A stretch of DNA of 64,000 nucleotides from Emydura subglobosa (GCA_007922225.1 ML680086.1:6032997-6096996); one strand, 5' to 3'; positions 54,701 through 63,639 are shown, counted from the first letter of the stretch. The notes: a model not told the origin generated them from the sequence alone. A program made the numbers and translations.

Positions 54701-57700
54701 CTGTAAGAAAATCAAGCTTGTCCACAAAAAGTTCTCCAGCCATCCAAGGAAAATAGATAATCCTTATTGGGAATTCAATGCTCAGAAGAATTGAAAGAAC
54801 ATTCCGCAAGGGACAGACAGACAACAGGACAGTGTACTGCCTTCCCGGATCCAAGGCACAAGACCTCACTCAAAGACTAGATAGGATTTTGAAGTCGATA
54901 GGAAAGGATGCACTGGTGATGGTGCATAACAGCACCAATAACACTGCATCACATGATATCTCACAGAGAGTAGATGACTTCTGGGAACTCTGAAGCACGC
55001 AGAAGAAGGTCAAGTGGTCCTCTCTGAGATCCTTCCTGGCCCATGAACAAAGAAAGACAGAAGGCAGAAGATTCTGGAAGCGAACCACTGGCTAGGAAAG
55101 TGGTGGAGGGATGATTTTGTGGAACATTGGTCCACCTTCAATGGGGACACAGGGCTGGATAGTTGGGTGGCCTTCACCTCAGCAGGAGGGGGACCAATCC
55201 TCTCGGGGACAGGCTGGCTAGAGTAATCAGGAGGGGTTTAAACTAAAGGGGGAGATAAAAAAAGGGAAGATATGAGCACACAGCACAATATCATTAAAGG
55301 AATCAAAGGACATGAGAATATATTCTATAATTACCAATGGTAGGAGCCTGGGTAACAAAAAAAAAGAATTGGAATTGCTCATTTATGAGCATAAATTTGA
55401 TCTAGCTGGCATTTCTGAAACTTGGTGGAATGATCTCCATAATTGGAATGTTAAAAATCAATGGTTATAATCTATTTAAGAAGAATCAAATGGGCAAAAG
55501 GGAGGGCGAGTGGCAGTGTCAAAAATGGAATTGCCTGTTTTTGAGTCACTGATAACTTGGAAGAAAATGAGCTTGAATGATTATGGATCCATGTCCTAAC
55601 CAATAAAACACAAGATAGGGTATCAGTTGATGTCTGCTACAGATAACCAAATCGTCCTAGGGAAGGGGTGACTGCCTCCTTATGCGCCTATCTACAATGT
55701 GTAGGAAAAAATATTGTGTGGTCATGGGAGACTTCAATTTGAGTGACAGATGCTGGACGTTGAAGGCTGCCAGTATTAAAACATCCTTGGAATTTCTAAA
55801 CATTATCTACAATTTCCTATCTCAAAGTGTTGCATCCAACATGGGGGAAATTCTATATTACATCTTGTCTTGACAGATAAAGAGGAACTGATCATAGAAC
55901 TAAAAATAATGGTAACTAGGTACAAATGATCATGACTTGATCACATTTATAATGTGCAAGCAGAATAAAGTCCAGACCAGTGATATACATATTTGGAGCT
56001 TTAAAAGGGCCAATTTCACAAATCTTAAAATAATCAAGCCAAATCATCTGGGAAGAATAATTTAATCAGAAAAATGTGAATGATAATTTGGAATTGTTTA
56101 AGAACACTTTGCTAGATGTCTTTGCTTCCTCACTAAACCAGGTCAGTTTTTTAACCAATATGCTCTTCTTCAATGTGGCTTTTTGGACATCTATAAAAAA
56201 CCTCCACAAAGGTAATACCTAACAAATGGAAGAAAGGGGAAGTTGATAGTAATAAATATTAATCAGAAGCTAGGAATTGTAGAAAATTGAGAAGGGAAGC
56301 AAAAGGACATAAGACGATATCTATGGTTAGCATAAGGACAATAAGGAGTTTTTGAAATATATTACAAACAAAAAGAATCCTAATAATAGTATTCATCCAT
56401 TACTACATGGAAATAGAATTATCAATAAAGTTGCAGAAAATGCAGAAGTGTTGAGTAAATATTTCTGTTCTGTATTTTGGGGGAAAAACACAGATGTAGT
56501 CATATCATATAACACTATTTCCATTCCACTAGTGTCTCTGAAGGATATTAAACAGCAGCTACTAAAGTTAAAAACATTAAATCAGCATGTCTGGATAACT
56601 TGTGACCAAGAGTTTTAAAAGAACTGCCTTCGGAGTTCACTGGACCATTACCGTTAATTTTTAATAAGTCTTGCAACACCAGCGAAATTCAAAAAGACTG
56701 GAAGAAAGCTAATGTTGTGCCAATATTTAAAAAGAGTAAACAGGATGACTTGTGTAATTATAAGCCTGTCAGTCTGACATCGATTCCAGGTAAGATAATG
56801 GAGCAGCTGATACTTGACTCTATTAAAAATAATTAAAGGACGGTAATATAATTAATGCCAATCAACAGATTTATGTATAATAGATCCTGTCTAACTTAAA
56901 TTCATCAGAAAAAGGATATAAGTTTGACAAAGGTAACAGTATTGATGTAATATACTTAGACTTCTGTGACTTGTTTGATTTGGTACCATATGACATTTTG
57001 ATTAAAAACTACAAAGATACAAAATTAACATAGCACACATTAAATGGATTAAAAGATGACTAACTGATAAATCTCAAATGTAACTGTAAATGGAGAATCA
57101 CCATTAAAAGGTATGTTTTAGTAGGGTCCCACAGGGATCGGTTCTTTGCCCTACACTATTTAACATTTTTATTAATGACCTGGAAGGAAACATAAAAATC
57201 ATCACTGATAAAGTTTGCAGATGACACAAAAATTGGAGGACTGGTAAATAATGAAGAGAACAGGTCACTGATTCAGAGCAATCTATCGCTTGATAAACTG
57301 GGCACAAGCAAACAATATGCTTTTTGAATATGGCTAAATGTAAGTGTATACATCTAGGAACACAGAGTGCAAGAGTCCCTGATTGTGTGTGTGTCGCTAT
57401 CTTGGGAATCAATGGTTGAATAAGATTTGGGGGATGTGGTGGATAATCAGCTAAACATGCACTCCCAGTGTGATTGGGTGGCCAAAAGGGCTAATTCAAA
57501 TCCTTGGATGGATAAACAGGGGACTCTCAAGTAGGAATAGAGAAGTTATTTTACCTCTGTACTTGGCAATGAAGTGACCGCTGCTAGAACACTGTGTCCA
57601 GTTCTGATGCCCACCATTCAAAAAGGATGTTGATAAATTGGAGAGGGCTCAGAGAAGAGCCATGAGACTGATTAAAGGATTAGAAAACATGCCCTACAGT

Positions 57701-60076
57701 GATAAACTAATAGACTGAGCTCCTTGAATCCAACAATGAGAAAGTTAAAGGATGACTTGATCACAGTCTAAAAGTATTCTAATGGGGAACAAATACTAAT
57801 AATGGGCTCTTTAATATAGCAGGCAAAGGTCTAACATGATCCAATGCCTAGAAGCTGAAGCTAAACAAATTCAGACTGGAAATAAGGCGTTAAGTGTTTA
57901 ACAATGAGAGTAATTAACCACTGGAACAACTTACTAAGTGTAATGGTGGATTCTCCATTGCTGACCACTTTTACAAGAAGATTGGATGTTTCTTCTAAAA
58001 GATCTGCTCTAGGAATTATTTTGGAGACATTCCATAGTTTGTTATACAAGAGATAAGACTAGAGGATTACAATGTGTCCTTCTGGCCATGGAATCTATGA
58101 ATGTATTAATCTAATCTCTGCCCCTCCCTTGCTACTTACCACCTGCCACCATACCCCACCGTCATCTCTGCTGGCTGCTAAATACTTGCACACCATGTGA
58201 GTGCTATGGTAGCAATATGGGACCACTAAGTCTTGAAGGGAAGCCAGAGCTTAGAAGGCTGATGGGATGGGGAAGGCATAGTAAGAAGAGAAAGACAATA
58301 TTAACATTTGTAGATGAATGAAGGGAACAAGAGGTTCTGTAGGCAAGGAGGATTCAAAAGACCAAACATCTCAGTTGGCTTCAAAGAGTGCATGTGACAC
58401 CAATTAAACCAACTGCTAGCTGCTCAACAGTTTGGAACCAAGAACTGAACTAGGTCACCATGAAATCACTGGTGTTAAATTTAGTCGTCTAACCATTAAG
58501 TAGATTGTGTTTGCCCATCAAGAGCATAATATTGAATAAAAAACTAAAAAACACCCTCACCTGTAGAAGGGAAATTTAAAAAGTCTGCCAATTTAAAAAG
58601 TTCAGACCAATTTCAGGTAATCTCAGTGAGTATTGCCTATAGTTAGATCTGGCAAAGACTATGGTTTTGTATCAGCTTTTAAACCAAAAAGAGAAACTTT
58701 GCTAATAAGAATCTCTAAAGAGATGTAGGTTGGAATAGGCAAAGATTCACCACAACTTCTCACTGTATTTAAAAGAGGATTTTACAGGTTTAGCTACAGC
58801 AGTACTTGGCTGCTCCAGGGTCTAAAGGACTGACATTTAACAAATTTAATTTTACAAATACAGAGCAAACCACAGTATAAAGATTCATTACAAATACATG
58901 AAGTGCTGCCACTTTGATTTATCTTTAATATCTTTTATCTGATTAATTCACAGCTGATCTTTAGTTGTTCTATCCAAGACTCACATATATCTCAGTCACT
59001 CAGTCTTCCTAGTTACTGATAAATGAGAACCAACCACTTGAAAGGACTCACTAACTTCTACTAAAGGGATATTAGTTGTATTTGGGTTACAGCTTTAGTT
59101 AGTTCTTAATAAGATGTATCTTTTCAAGAAATACAGAACTCCTATAATACTACATATATTCAACAACATTAAACCTTTAACTGCCAGAAGCCAGGACTGG
59201 CCGCCAGAGGATGGATCACTTGATAAATTGCCTTGTTCTGTTCATTCCCTCTGAAGCTTCTGGCACTGGCCATTGTCAGAAGACAGGATACTGGGCTAAA
59301 TGGCCCACTGGTATGACGCAGTATGGCCGTTCTTTTGCTATGGAAATATATCTGGAGATATCCAGTAAGTCACTCCTTAATGTAATAAGGCCAGCTCTAC
59401 ACTTCTAATTGTAAGTCATGTGCATTCAGAGTCCCCCCAAACAGTCTGATTTAAAGACTCTTCTACAGCTTACTCTCGCTAAAAGCCTCTGAGAAGATTC
59501 TCTATTATAGCCACGTTTAACAAAAGCCCCAAACACTTACATCTACTCCTCCAAACAAATCAAATGTGTATGTGTTTGGGAAAGTGGATTCTTGAGCTGT
59601 TTTTCTATTATCATCTGTGACAAATGCCATGGCCTCCATTGAGAGAAGTGGAGAAATTTCCTGCAAGGAGATAAAAAAAACAAAAACAAAAAAACAAAAC
59701 CATGTTCACTCACAACAGCTTAGCAATGTACAGTTTCCGTAAGTGCCTTAGTTTAACTGGATGATCAAATGATTCTGGCTTGTGATTACATGCATTTTTA
59801 CTTACTCCACTTCACAGACCAGCATTACTCCATATGCCCAATTTCAAGGGCTGAGGCTAGGATTGGATGAAGTTCAGTTTCTTAACATGCAGCAGTTGAA
59901 GAGAATGGCTTCCAAGAAGAAGGGTGGTATTTCTGAGTGTACATTACCTTGAGGATGCTTTGGCACTGAGAGAAGTCGCTGTTCGGATGGCTATTTTCAT
60001 ACAGTTTCTGCAACAACAGGGGAATTCCATTCCATTTTGCTTGTTTATCCCTTTCCTTTAACAAGGCCTCAGTGAT
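21623..60076 (-). CDS. TRPC4AP: TRPC4-associated protein / TRUSS (coding exons 2-19; exon 1 outside window)
   Basis: Cytosolic helical-repeat protein known as a DDB1-CUL4 substrate receptor (MYC turnover, C-degron recognition), a TNF receptor 1 scaffold and a TRPC4 partner. Exons on the - strand, in transcript order: 60076-59948, 59660-59541, 53455-53398, 52382-52327, 49495-49367, 47938-47737, 43752-43564, 41997-41855, 39660-39529, 39099-39041, 35891-35790, 32750-32667, 32355-32265, 31427-31287, 30436-30328, 29907-29795, 29552-29346, 21760-21623. They total 2202 nt, or 733 residues plus stop. The human protein is ~797 residues, so about 60 N-terminal residues lie beyond 64000. Landmark strings: FDQQQLANFCRILAVTIS, QELEEWYTWLDNALVLDALM, ARTQLPQSMKIMHE-like, ELNELSAISLKANIPEV, LLRFWQQHYLNKDKDS and the C-terminus YMDIDRDFTEE. 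All splice sites are GT-AG. The frame is intact, with no sign of decay. Confidence 0.97.
24637..24723 (+). repeat. Unclassified interspersed repeat, copy 1
   Basis: Shares AAGCACTCAGGTTAGGAAATG and a downstream TATGCATTA landmark with a second copy at 63472-63553, about 70% alike over ~85 bp by eye. Family not identified. Confidence 0.6.
24725..24830 (-). repeat. Unclassified reptilian interspersed repeat, copy A
   Basis: GGTGGGTGAGGTAATATCTT on the + strand, followed by TTGGACCAA and a tail containing ACAGAACTCTTCCTCAG. Read in reverse it matches the repeat at 30893-31025. The family is common in turtle DNA from memory; its name is not known to me. Confidence 0.7.
24886..25260 (-). repeat. 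MIR-type SINE split by a MITE
   Basis: The left part carries CCCCATTGTACAGCTGGGGA and GAGAGATTAAGG (24902-24943). The right part carries TGTGACTTGCCCAGCACCAC and CTGTGGCAGAGGCAG (25155-25197). Together they form one reverse-oriented MIR core interrupted by about 200 bp. Confidence 0.75.
24946..25148. mobile_element. Palindromic MITE-like element nested in MIR
   Basis: Inverted arms CCCAATTTGAGAC (24970-24982) and GTCTCAAATTGGG (25099-25111) are perfect complements. Further pairing of CCTGATTT with AAATCAGG lies inside. Exact ends and target-site duplication are not resolved. Confidence 0.7.
26870..27420 (+). repeat. Pyrimidine-rich low-complexity block
   Basis: About 550 bp dominated by C and T on the + strand, with recurring CCTCC, CCAGTC, TTGTCCC and CCAGCC words, as in a decayed minisatellite. 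The open frames at 27052-27522 and 27140-27376 are compositional. In TRPC4AP pre-mRNA it would be purine-rich. Confidence 0.7.
28280..28570 (+). mobile_element. Old CR1-like LINE fragment
   Basis: Contains AAATTAAGGCTTAATTTAAT and ACTAAATATCAGGAAGACTT, which resemble the conserved 3' end of CR1 ORF2. Strongly diverged. Confidence 0.5.
29346..29552 (-). CDS. TRPC4AP: TRPC4AP exon 18 (207 bp)
   Basis: 69 codons, ENVSCLNTSLVILMLARR through KKYPGFILNNFHSLL to KDKDSTCLEN. Donor AAT|GTATGT. The following intron, 7.6 kb, is the longest seen complete in the gene. Confidence 0.97.
29795..29907 (-). CDS. TRPC4AP: TRPC4AP exon 17 (113 bp)
   Basis: Completes Val, then AEVLSECRLLSYMSQMS to INIIHVQTLTQ. 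Donor CAG|GTAAAG. Confidence 0.96.
30328..30436 (-). CDS. TRPC4AP: TRPC4AP exon 16 (109 bp)
   Basis: 36 codons plus 1 nt, FQIFLNQINSSLVDSNML to RFENQSDIK. Acceptor CTTTAG, donor AAG|GTAAAG. Confidence 0.96.
30893..31025 (+). repeat. Unclassified reptilian interspersed repeat, copy B with inverted centre
   Basis: CCAGACCTGAAGAAGAGCTC, then GTTGGCCCAATAC. The following 25 bp (30961-30985) match copy A only when reverse-complemented. After that comes TCTCTAATATCCTGGG in the normal order for the family as I recall it. Confidence 0.75.
31287..31427 (-). CDS. TRPC4AP: TRPC4AP exon 15 (141 bp)
   Basis: 47 codons, HILYCIVDSECKSRDVLQ through FDLLGELMKFNIDAFK to YINTDEK. Confidence 0.97.
31549..31806. 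mobile_element. Harbinger-like MITE (~257 bp)
   Basis: Ends GGGTAGGTCTACACT and AGTGTAGACCAGGCC are imperfect terminal inverted repeats. TTA flanks both ends, as expected of PIF/Harbinger target duplications. The interior includes short palindromes around GATCGATC and GCTTGCGTAA. No coding capacity. Confidence 0.75.
32265..32355 (-). CDS. TRPC4AP: TRPC4AP exon 14 (91 bp)
   Basis: 30 codons, FWQARAVESFLRGATSYA to LLKRGLLE. Donor GAG|GTAATA. Confidence 0.96.
32667..32750 (-). CDS. TRPC4AP: TRPC4AP exon 13 (84 bp)
   Basis: SLVCDGKRGLLTRLLQVM to KKEPAESSF and a split Arg. Acceptor CTTTAG, donor CAG|GTGGGT. Confidence 0.96.
34003..34222. mobile_element. Degraded Harbinger-like MITE
   Basis: The right end TGTGTAGACCAGGCC matches the 31.5-kb element. 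The left end GGGTTTGTCTTCAGA is a diverged counterpart. Internal inverted words (ACTAAATCAG, CTGATTTAGA) suggest a fold-back structure. Flanks are CAA and TAA. Confidence 0.6.
34554..35536. mobile_element. Non-autonomous hAT (Charlie-like) element, ~983 bp
   Basis: The right end read inward is CAGTGTTTCTCAACCTTTT, the classic Charlie-type hAT terminus; the left end is ATAGTTTTTCAACCTGTGG. The flanking 8-mers CTTTATTC and CTCTATTT match at 6 of 8 positions, as an aged target duplication. The interior is GC-rich and has no transposase frame. Confidence 0.75.
35790..35891 (-). CDS. TRPC4AP: TRPC4AP exon 12 (102 bp)
   Basis: NKYLLLNSQELNELSAIS to EVDAVVNTD and a split Arg. Acceptor CCCCAG, donor CAG|GTAAGG. 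Confidence 0.96.
35892..39040 (-). other. TRPC4AP intron between exons 11 and 12 (3.1 kb)
   Basis: AT-rich anonymous sequence. I see no RNA gene, recognised repeat or plausible coding frame. Confidence 0.55.
39041..39099 (-). CDS. TRPC4AP: TRPC4AP exon 11 (59 bp)
   Basis: DITLKIQFLRLLQSFSDHH plus a split Glu. The polypyrimidine tract before the acceptor is a run of about ten C followed by eight T (sense strand), a mononucleotide repeat prone to slippage. Confidence 0.95.
39529..39660 (-). CDS. TRPC4AP: TRPC4AP exon 10 (132 bp)
   Basis: 44 codons, VHKMIAEFKLIPGLNNLF through LIWRKHSASALVLHG to HNQNCDCSP. Donor CCA|GTGAGT. Confidence 0.96.
41855..41997 (-). CDS. TRPC4AP: TRPC4AP exon 9 (143 bp)
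   Basis: Starts with the acidic/Ser linker SSDESGLANTST, then TQLPQSMKIMHEIMYKLE and VLCVLLMGRQRNQ. The linker is a few residues shorter than the human one as I recall it. Confidence 0.96.
42205..43055 (+). mobile_element. CR1 LINE 3' fragment
   Basis: Matches the CR1 ORF2 C-terminal region (frame 42521-42706: LVRSHLECFAQFCILHF, DKLERVQRKATEVIKG) and ends GATCCCTTCCAGCCCTACAT plus a TATGATTCT tail near 43050. Antisense to TRPC4AP. Confidence 0.9.
43190..43345 (+). repeat. MIR-type SINE
   Basis: GCAAATTGCCTAATTTGTGC, CTCAGTTTCCCCCATCTATA and AAATGGAAATAA, in canonical MIR order, follow directly after the CR1 3' end. Confidence 0.8.
43564..43752 (-). CDS. TRPC4AP: TRPC4AP exon 8 (189 bp)
   Basis: Completes Ala, then TLLNIPGFVERLCKLATR through LQELEEWYTWLDNALVL to ANEEAEQSST and a split Glu. 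Highly similar to the human protein. Confidence 0.97.
43941..44184. mobile_element. Harbinger-like MITE
   Basis: Ends ATGTCTACACTG and GCGTAGACCAAGCCCC form inverted repeats like those at 31.5 and 49.8 kb. The interior has TGCAAGCTACTTTACATAG-type palindromic sequence. The target duplication is not clear. Confidence 0.65.
44260..45105. repeat. Diverged direct duplication inside an AT-rich repeat
   Basis: Copy 1 at 44260-44512 and copy 2 at 44818-45100 share landmarks in the same order: AAACAGCTAC, CTCTTTTTGTT, CCATCA.CACTGG, ACTATAACCTATT and AAATGATTTAA-like words. They are offset by about 560 bp. The outer segments (44200-44232, 45400-45455) resemble each other in inverted GATTTAAATC-type words. 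Confidence 0.6.
45764..45877. mobile_element. Palindromic MITE-like element
   Basis: Arms GACCCTGACTCTGCAAAC and GTAAACATTTGCAGGGTCAG are inverted repeats. Between them is a fold-back CAAATAGCTCAACTTCAAGC-type centre. A related partial copy lies near 63.65 kb. Confidence 0.7.
47050..47165 (-). repeat. MIR-type SINE fragment
   Basis: Reverse-oriented: TTGGCCTAAAGTCATAAACC, then GGCACAGAACCTAGGTCTGC and a tRNA-like tail with CACTATGCTACCTC. Confidence 0.65.
47737..47938 (-). CDS. TRPC4AP: TRPC4AP exon 7 (202 bp)
   Basis: 67 codons plus 1 nt, EMIQLEDIPNLASLVSSF, QQQLANFCRILAVTIS, then KHTLLAKNAQQKK to RAEVNQ. Acceptor CTATAG, donor AAG|GTAAGG. Confidence 0.97.
49055..49151. mobile_element. Possible MITE remnant
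   Basis: The right end ACAGTGTAGACAAGACC resembles the TCTACAC-type termini of nearby MITEs. The left end CACATCTACCCTACAAAT is a poor counterpart. Weak call. Confidence 0.4.
49367..49495 (-). CDS. TRPC4AP: TRPC4AP exon 6 (129 bp)
   Basis: 43 codons, TEGVTKRLAERNDFVLF to EDILGVKK. The donor AAG|GTCTGT is GT but a weak match to consensus. Confidence 0.95.
49774..49890. mobile_element. Palindromic Harbinger-like MITE (~117 bp)
   Basis: GGGCTTGTCTACATTC and AAACAAGCCC are terminal inverted repeats. Almost the whole element folds back: TGCCAGCAAAATTTATGTT pairs with AAAAGTGTTGCTGGCA, and GGGTGT with ACACCC. Flanks TAA and CAA. Confidence 0.8.
50209..50340 (-). mobile_element. CR1 LINE 3' end, inverted orientation
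   Basis: ATCATAGAAACATAGGACTG and GACCTCAAGAGGTCAAGTCC are the reverse complement of a CR1 tail. The fragment runs to AAAAACCTCTAAC and is then cut off beside a CR1 of opposite orientation. Confidence 0.85.
50345..51260 (+). mobile_element. CR1 LINE 3' fragment, relatively young
   Basis: A long CR1 ORF2 C-terminal frame (50405-50836: GRDRLQSDLDKLEDRA, KCRVLHLGRKNP, RPHLESCVQF) and a second at 50887-51180 (MRGDLIAAFNYLKG). It ends GACTAGATGACCTCCTGAGG and ATTCTATGAT near 51257. The fragment starts abruptly, as expected from 5' truncation. Confidence 0.95.
52327..52382 (-). CDS. TRPC4AP: TRPC4AP exon 5 (56 bp)
   Basis: Completes an Ile codon, then SDDLIKDCLSILYNTCIC. Acceptor CTGCAG, donor TGT|GTAAGT. 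Confidence 0.95.
52755..52900 (+). repeat. MIR-type SINE
   Basis: TTGGGCAAGTTATTTCACCT, CTCAGTTTCTTCATTTGAGA, then AGGTATTGCAAGGATCAGAT and GATGTAAAGTAC: a nearly complete MIR core and 3' part. Confidence 0.85.
53329..53346 (+). repeat. GGGA microsatellite
   Basis: Four to five GGGA units, 52 bp beyond the donor of TRPC4AP exon 4 on the gene's downstream side. Confidence 0.8.
53398..53455 (-). CDS. TRPC4AP: TRPC4AP exon 4 (58 bp)
   Basis: 19 codons plus 1 nt, LLVEILMRPTLITQKKKQK. It follows a 6.1-kb intron that contains a long CR1. The basic run KKKQK ends the exon. Confidence 0.94.
54200..58105 (+). mobile_element. Long CR1 LINE with ORF1 and ORF2 remains (~3.9 kb)
   Basis: Near-complete, inactive CR1 in TRPC4AP intron 3, antisense to the gene. 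ORF1 side: coiled-coil-like text near 54300-54600 and an SGNH/esterase-like block at 54760-54993 (ILIGNSMLRRIERTF, LPGSKAQDLTQRLD, VMVHNSTNNT). ORF2 side: endonuclease motifs EHKFDLAGISETWWND near 55385-55432 and GDFN at 55727-55738; reverse transcriptase with GSVLCPTLFNIFINDLE-like text and the FADD box at 57214-57225. The 3' end is GTCCTTCTGGCCATGGAATC then CTATGAATG. Many stops and frameshifts. The 5' boundary is uncertain by 100-200 bp. Confidence 0.88.
58106..59540 (-). other. Rest of TRPC4AP intron between exons 3 and 4
   Basis: Besides the CR1 tail at 59.19 kb I recognise nothing here. Confidence 0.5.
59185..59345 (+). mobile_element. CR1 LINE 3' tail
   Basis: GGATGGATCACTTGATAAAT, then TCAGAAGACAGGATACTGGG and ACGCAGTATGGCCGTTCTT: the same tail type as at 14.9-15.1 kb. 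196 bp from the donor of TRPC4AP exon 3. Confidence 0.9.
59541..59660 (-). CDS. TRPC4AP: TRPC4AP exon 3 (120 bp)
   Basis: 40 codons, EISPLLSMEAMAFVTDD to TFDLFGGVD. Acceptor TTGCAG, donor GAT|GTAAGT. Confidence 0.96.
59948..60076 (-). CDS. TRPC4AP: TRPC4AP exon 2 (129 bp)
   Basis: 43 codons, ITEALLKERDKQAKWNG to SQCQSILK; phase 0 at both ends. The acceptor TTATAG shows that a further exon lies upstream. Confidence 0.95.
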
Positions 60077-63000
60077 CTATAACAAAGGAGAATGCCATTG
60101 GCTTTTGCACTAACATTTTCCTTCCCCCATACTGCGTGCCACCATCATGTCCCCTCATAACCAACCATTACTATGCTCCCAAATGTGGTGAGTCCTTGCT
60201 TCTTTTACTCCATTTTAGCCAATGAACGTGTCCATATGACACAAAGGAAAATTGAAGGGATTCTCTAATTTTAACCTAAATGAACCATAAAAGGAGAAAA
60301 CGAGAATCTATATTTAGGTACCAAATAAGATTAGTCCAGCACAAGACAGAGTGAGAGAACAGAAGTATCAGAATACCCAGTAGCAGAGATTATCATCTCT
60401 TCTTTAAAACCACCAGTCCAGAACTAGCATCTGAATAATCTTACTGGTCCTGAAAGGGTTCATACTAGTTTGCCAAGGTGTTGTAAAGCATTAAAGGAGA
60501 GAGATCTTCAAGCATGGGTGTTCACTTAGTATATTAAATATGTCTTTCCATACGTATGAGTATTGACTATAAAGCATCTCAATAGTTCCATGAAATTTAG
60601 TAAGTTCATGTTTCTCCCTGTGACATTGGTGAAGCATTGACTCACATGTGGTGGCTGCCAGAATCACAGGCAGCTCCTGTTTCCTCTTTCAGGAATTATA
60701 TTGGCCTAGTGAAGTTCAGAAAAGGTTGCAGTTAAAATAAAATTAGATATAAAGGCTCTATCAACAGCAAGTAACAAGCAATAATACCCACTGCCCAAGC
60801 GTCCTCACAACCTCTTTGACCAAAGTGATGATCCACATTGCCTCAAATTCTAGAAGTTGCCCTCAAAATAATGCACAAACACTGCTTTAAGCATTGTATT
60901 TGATAATCTTGGCTCATTACGTAGAAGGATCCAGTCAGGGAGATCAGTAGGAAAGGTTAGCATCATGATTTGGAAGACAGCCTGGAACGGTGAAGTTTAA
61001 TTCTTGCTGCTGGAAAGGCCTTTCTATTTGTATATGTTTTCTTTAGTCTTATCTGAAATCTGGTATCATCAGGCTCCCCTTGATTGTGGATACAAATAAT
61101 TGCTTCTAATATCAGAAGCCACACAGGACGGAAAGCTTTGCACATATCTACGGCAGAAGATTCATAGTGAAGATGTAAACATGAATTTGCTGAAGTTTTG
61201 TGGAACTATCAGAGGTTTTCTAGAGTCATCCATTAACAGAAAGTGACAAAAACAGTCCAATGACAAATTAAATTAAATGCCATCTGTGCTCAAAACATTA
61301 TCAGTTGCCAAATTAGCATATTCACCCTCTCCCCAAAGACTTCAAGGGAACATGAGCTACTGAATACTAGAATCATTGACACAGAACTGAAATTTCAAGC
61401 TGCTTTCAAACAGTAAAGGAGAGGCTGCTAAATTTATGGTAGAACTCAAGAGCGGGAGAGGAAAGATTCAATGAAATTAGATAGAAAACAATGACAGGTT
61501 TAAATTTCTCTCATGACCTCCATCCCACGTGATGCTCAAAACAAAAGGCCTTAAAACTATTGTTACAGTAAATTCCTGGGATTAAGTTTATGACTCAGTA
61601 TTTAGACTGAGATACATTTAAAGACATCTATCAAAGGCTCTAGGCACCTTTGATCTATGTTTAACATACAGACTCCTACTAGTACCAAAAGCAGCAAACC
61701 CAGCCTCCTTCCCAAAACCAGTGAGCCGAGACAACACAACCACACTGTGCCCACAAGATGGCCCTATAGCAAAAACCTGCCTCTCCGAAAGCTTACAAAG
61801 AAAGATGGGCATTGCAGTTAGCCCTGGTTAATAGATTTAGGCTGTTATGGACTGGTATATTGGTGGAAGGGCCAATGGAAAACAAATTTCAGAGGCCCTC
61901 AGGTCACCCTGTCAGCAGTCCTTCAAAATCACCACTCCACAAATCAAAGTGGTAGGTCAAGAAAAGCAATGCCCTGTACTCAACTCAATGGCATTTCTAT
62001 TCATATGTAATGTGATAACTTCTGAAAATTGCATCGGATTAATTCCAAGGTTTCATGGAATGTTTGAGACATCAAAGGGCAGAACTGTTGATTTTGATGG
62101 AAAAAAGTCACAAAACCAGAAAAACCCAATTGCCACAAAAACCAGGGTTTTCTAAATTTCACCAAAAACAATAGGATTCTGACCAGAGACGGGGGAGGAG
62201 AGTCTGGCTATAGTGGGGGAGAGGGCCCACCTGGGTGTACACCTCAACCTATATAAGCAATTAAATGTTCAACCCTCTAATAATTTACACTGCTCTTCAT
62301 GACCCATTTGAACACTGTGGTAGAGTCCCAAATTCTAAGCTGTCATTTCAATGAAAGCAACAATATCTTATACCTGCACCAATACATTACTCTCTTTCTT
62401 TAATGAGCTACCAATATGCTCCTATCCACATTGTGCAAGACTGAGCATTAACTGCACTTCAGGGAGTGGAAAAAGGGCCTGCTTATAAAATCAAATTTAT
62501 TCAGGAAGGTAAGCTTTTTTTGTAGTTCCTTTTTGCTGATTATGGCAGGAGGGATAGCGTTCCACTGTAGGAATCCCTAAACAGCAATGTAACTTGCTGC
62601 AGTAGAGTCAATTTACAGTGTTGTCTAGCAGTTAATCCAAAACAGAAGTGCTGTCAAAAATTGAGGTTTATTTAAAGATCTTAATCCAACAGAACCAGAA
62701 ATGAGAGATGGACTTTTAAGATTAAGGAGATGTTAAAAGAAAGGGTTATGAAGATTCTGGATGCAGAATTTGATGCAGATTCCACTAGGGATGCATAGCA
62801 GCAGAGAAAATATAGATCTTCCATGGTGGAATACTTCTTACAATGGATGGAGAAGGTGGCAGGAGTCCTTGACAGGCTGTGAGGGCTTTTTTAACAAGGG
62901 CAGTGCACCAAAATCAGACACACTAGGAAAAACACTAAAGAGCTCTCAATTTAAAATATAGAGATGGAGCAATTTCCACAATGTTTAGGTGGAAATTCTC

Positions 63001-63471
63001 ATAAACCAGGACCTGCACAGGAGGGAATGGATGCTGAAAAGCATATATAAAACTGCACCAAATGGTCCTACAGGAAGGGCACAGATTTATACTCGCTGCA
63101 CAAACCCTTCTAAAAATTCTCATTTCTAAGTCTCCCAATTCCACAAGGAGTTTACACCACCACCAAAGAGCCTTTGCTGCAGAGTCCGGGATGGAAAGAA
63201 CCTTGGTTCACGCAATACTTAAAGAGCTGGTTAAAGAGCTTTCTGAGCTCTCCTGCTGTTACCAAGAAGGAACTAGTTACAAAAGCTAGTAGAAAGCGAA
63301 GCTCCTAGAACGTGGAAATGGAGGATACTCAGTATAATCCACTGCAATACGGTCTGTGGATTACACCATGCAAATCTAAATTACTGTATTGAGCACTTCC
63401 ATACTACAATGCCAGGCACTCTAAAATATTACATACAAAAAACTACATTAAAGAGAACATTACAGTTGCTA

Positions 63472-63560
63472 ACTCAAGCACTCAAGCTAGGAAATGCCAG
63501 AATTAAGGTTTCCTCTGCACCCTTAATTTGGCTCCCTTGTGTGTATGCATTATGATACAC
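63472..63560 (+). repeat. Unclassified interspersed repeat, copy 2
   Basis: CAAGCACTCAAGCTAGGAAA and later TGTATGCATTA align with the copy at 24637-24723. Confidence 0.6.
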
Positions 63561-63639
63561 ACTAATTACAGGATCATGTTCTCTTTTTCCTCCCACAGCA
63601 TATGTCTCATTCAGTTCACAGGATGCTGTGTTCAGAGGC

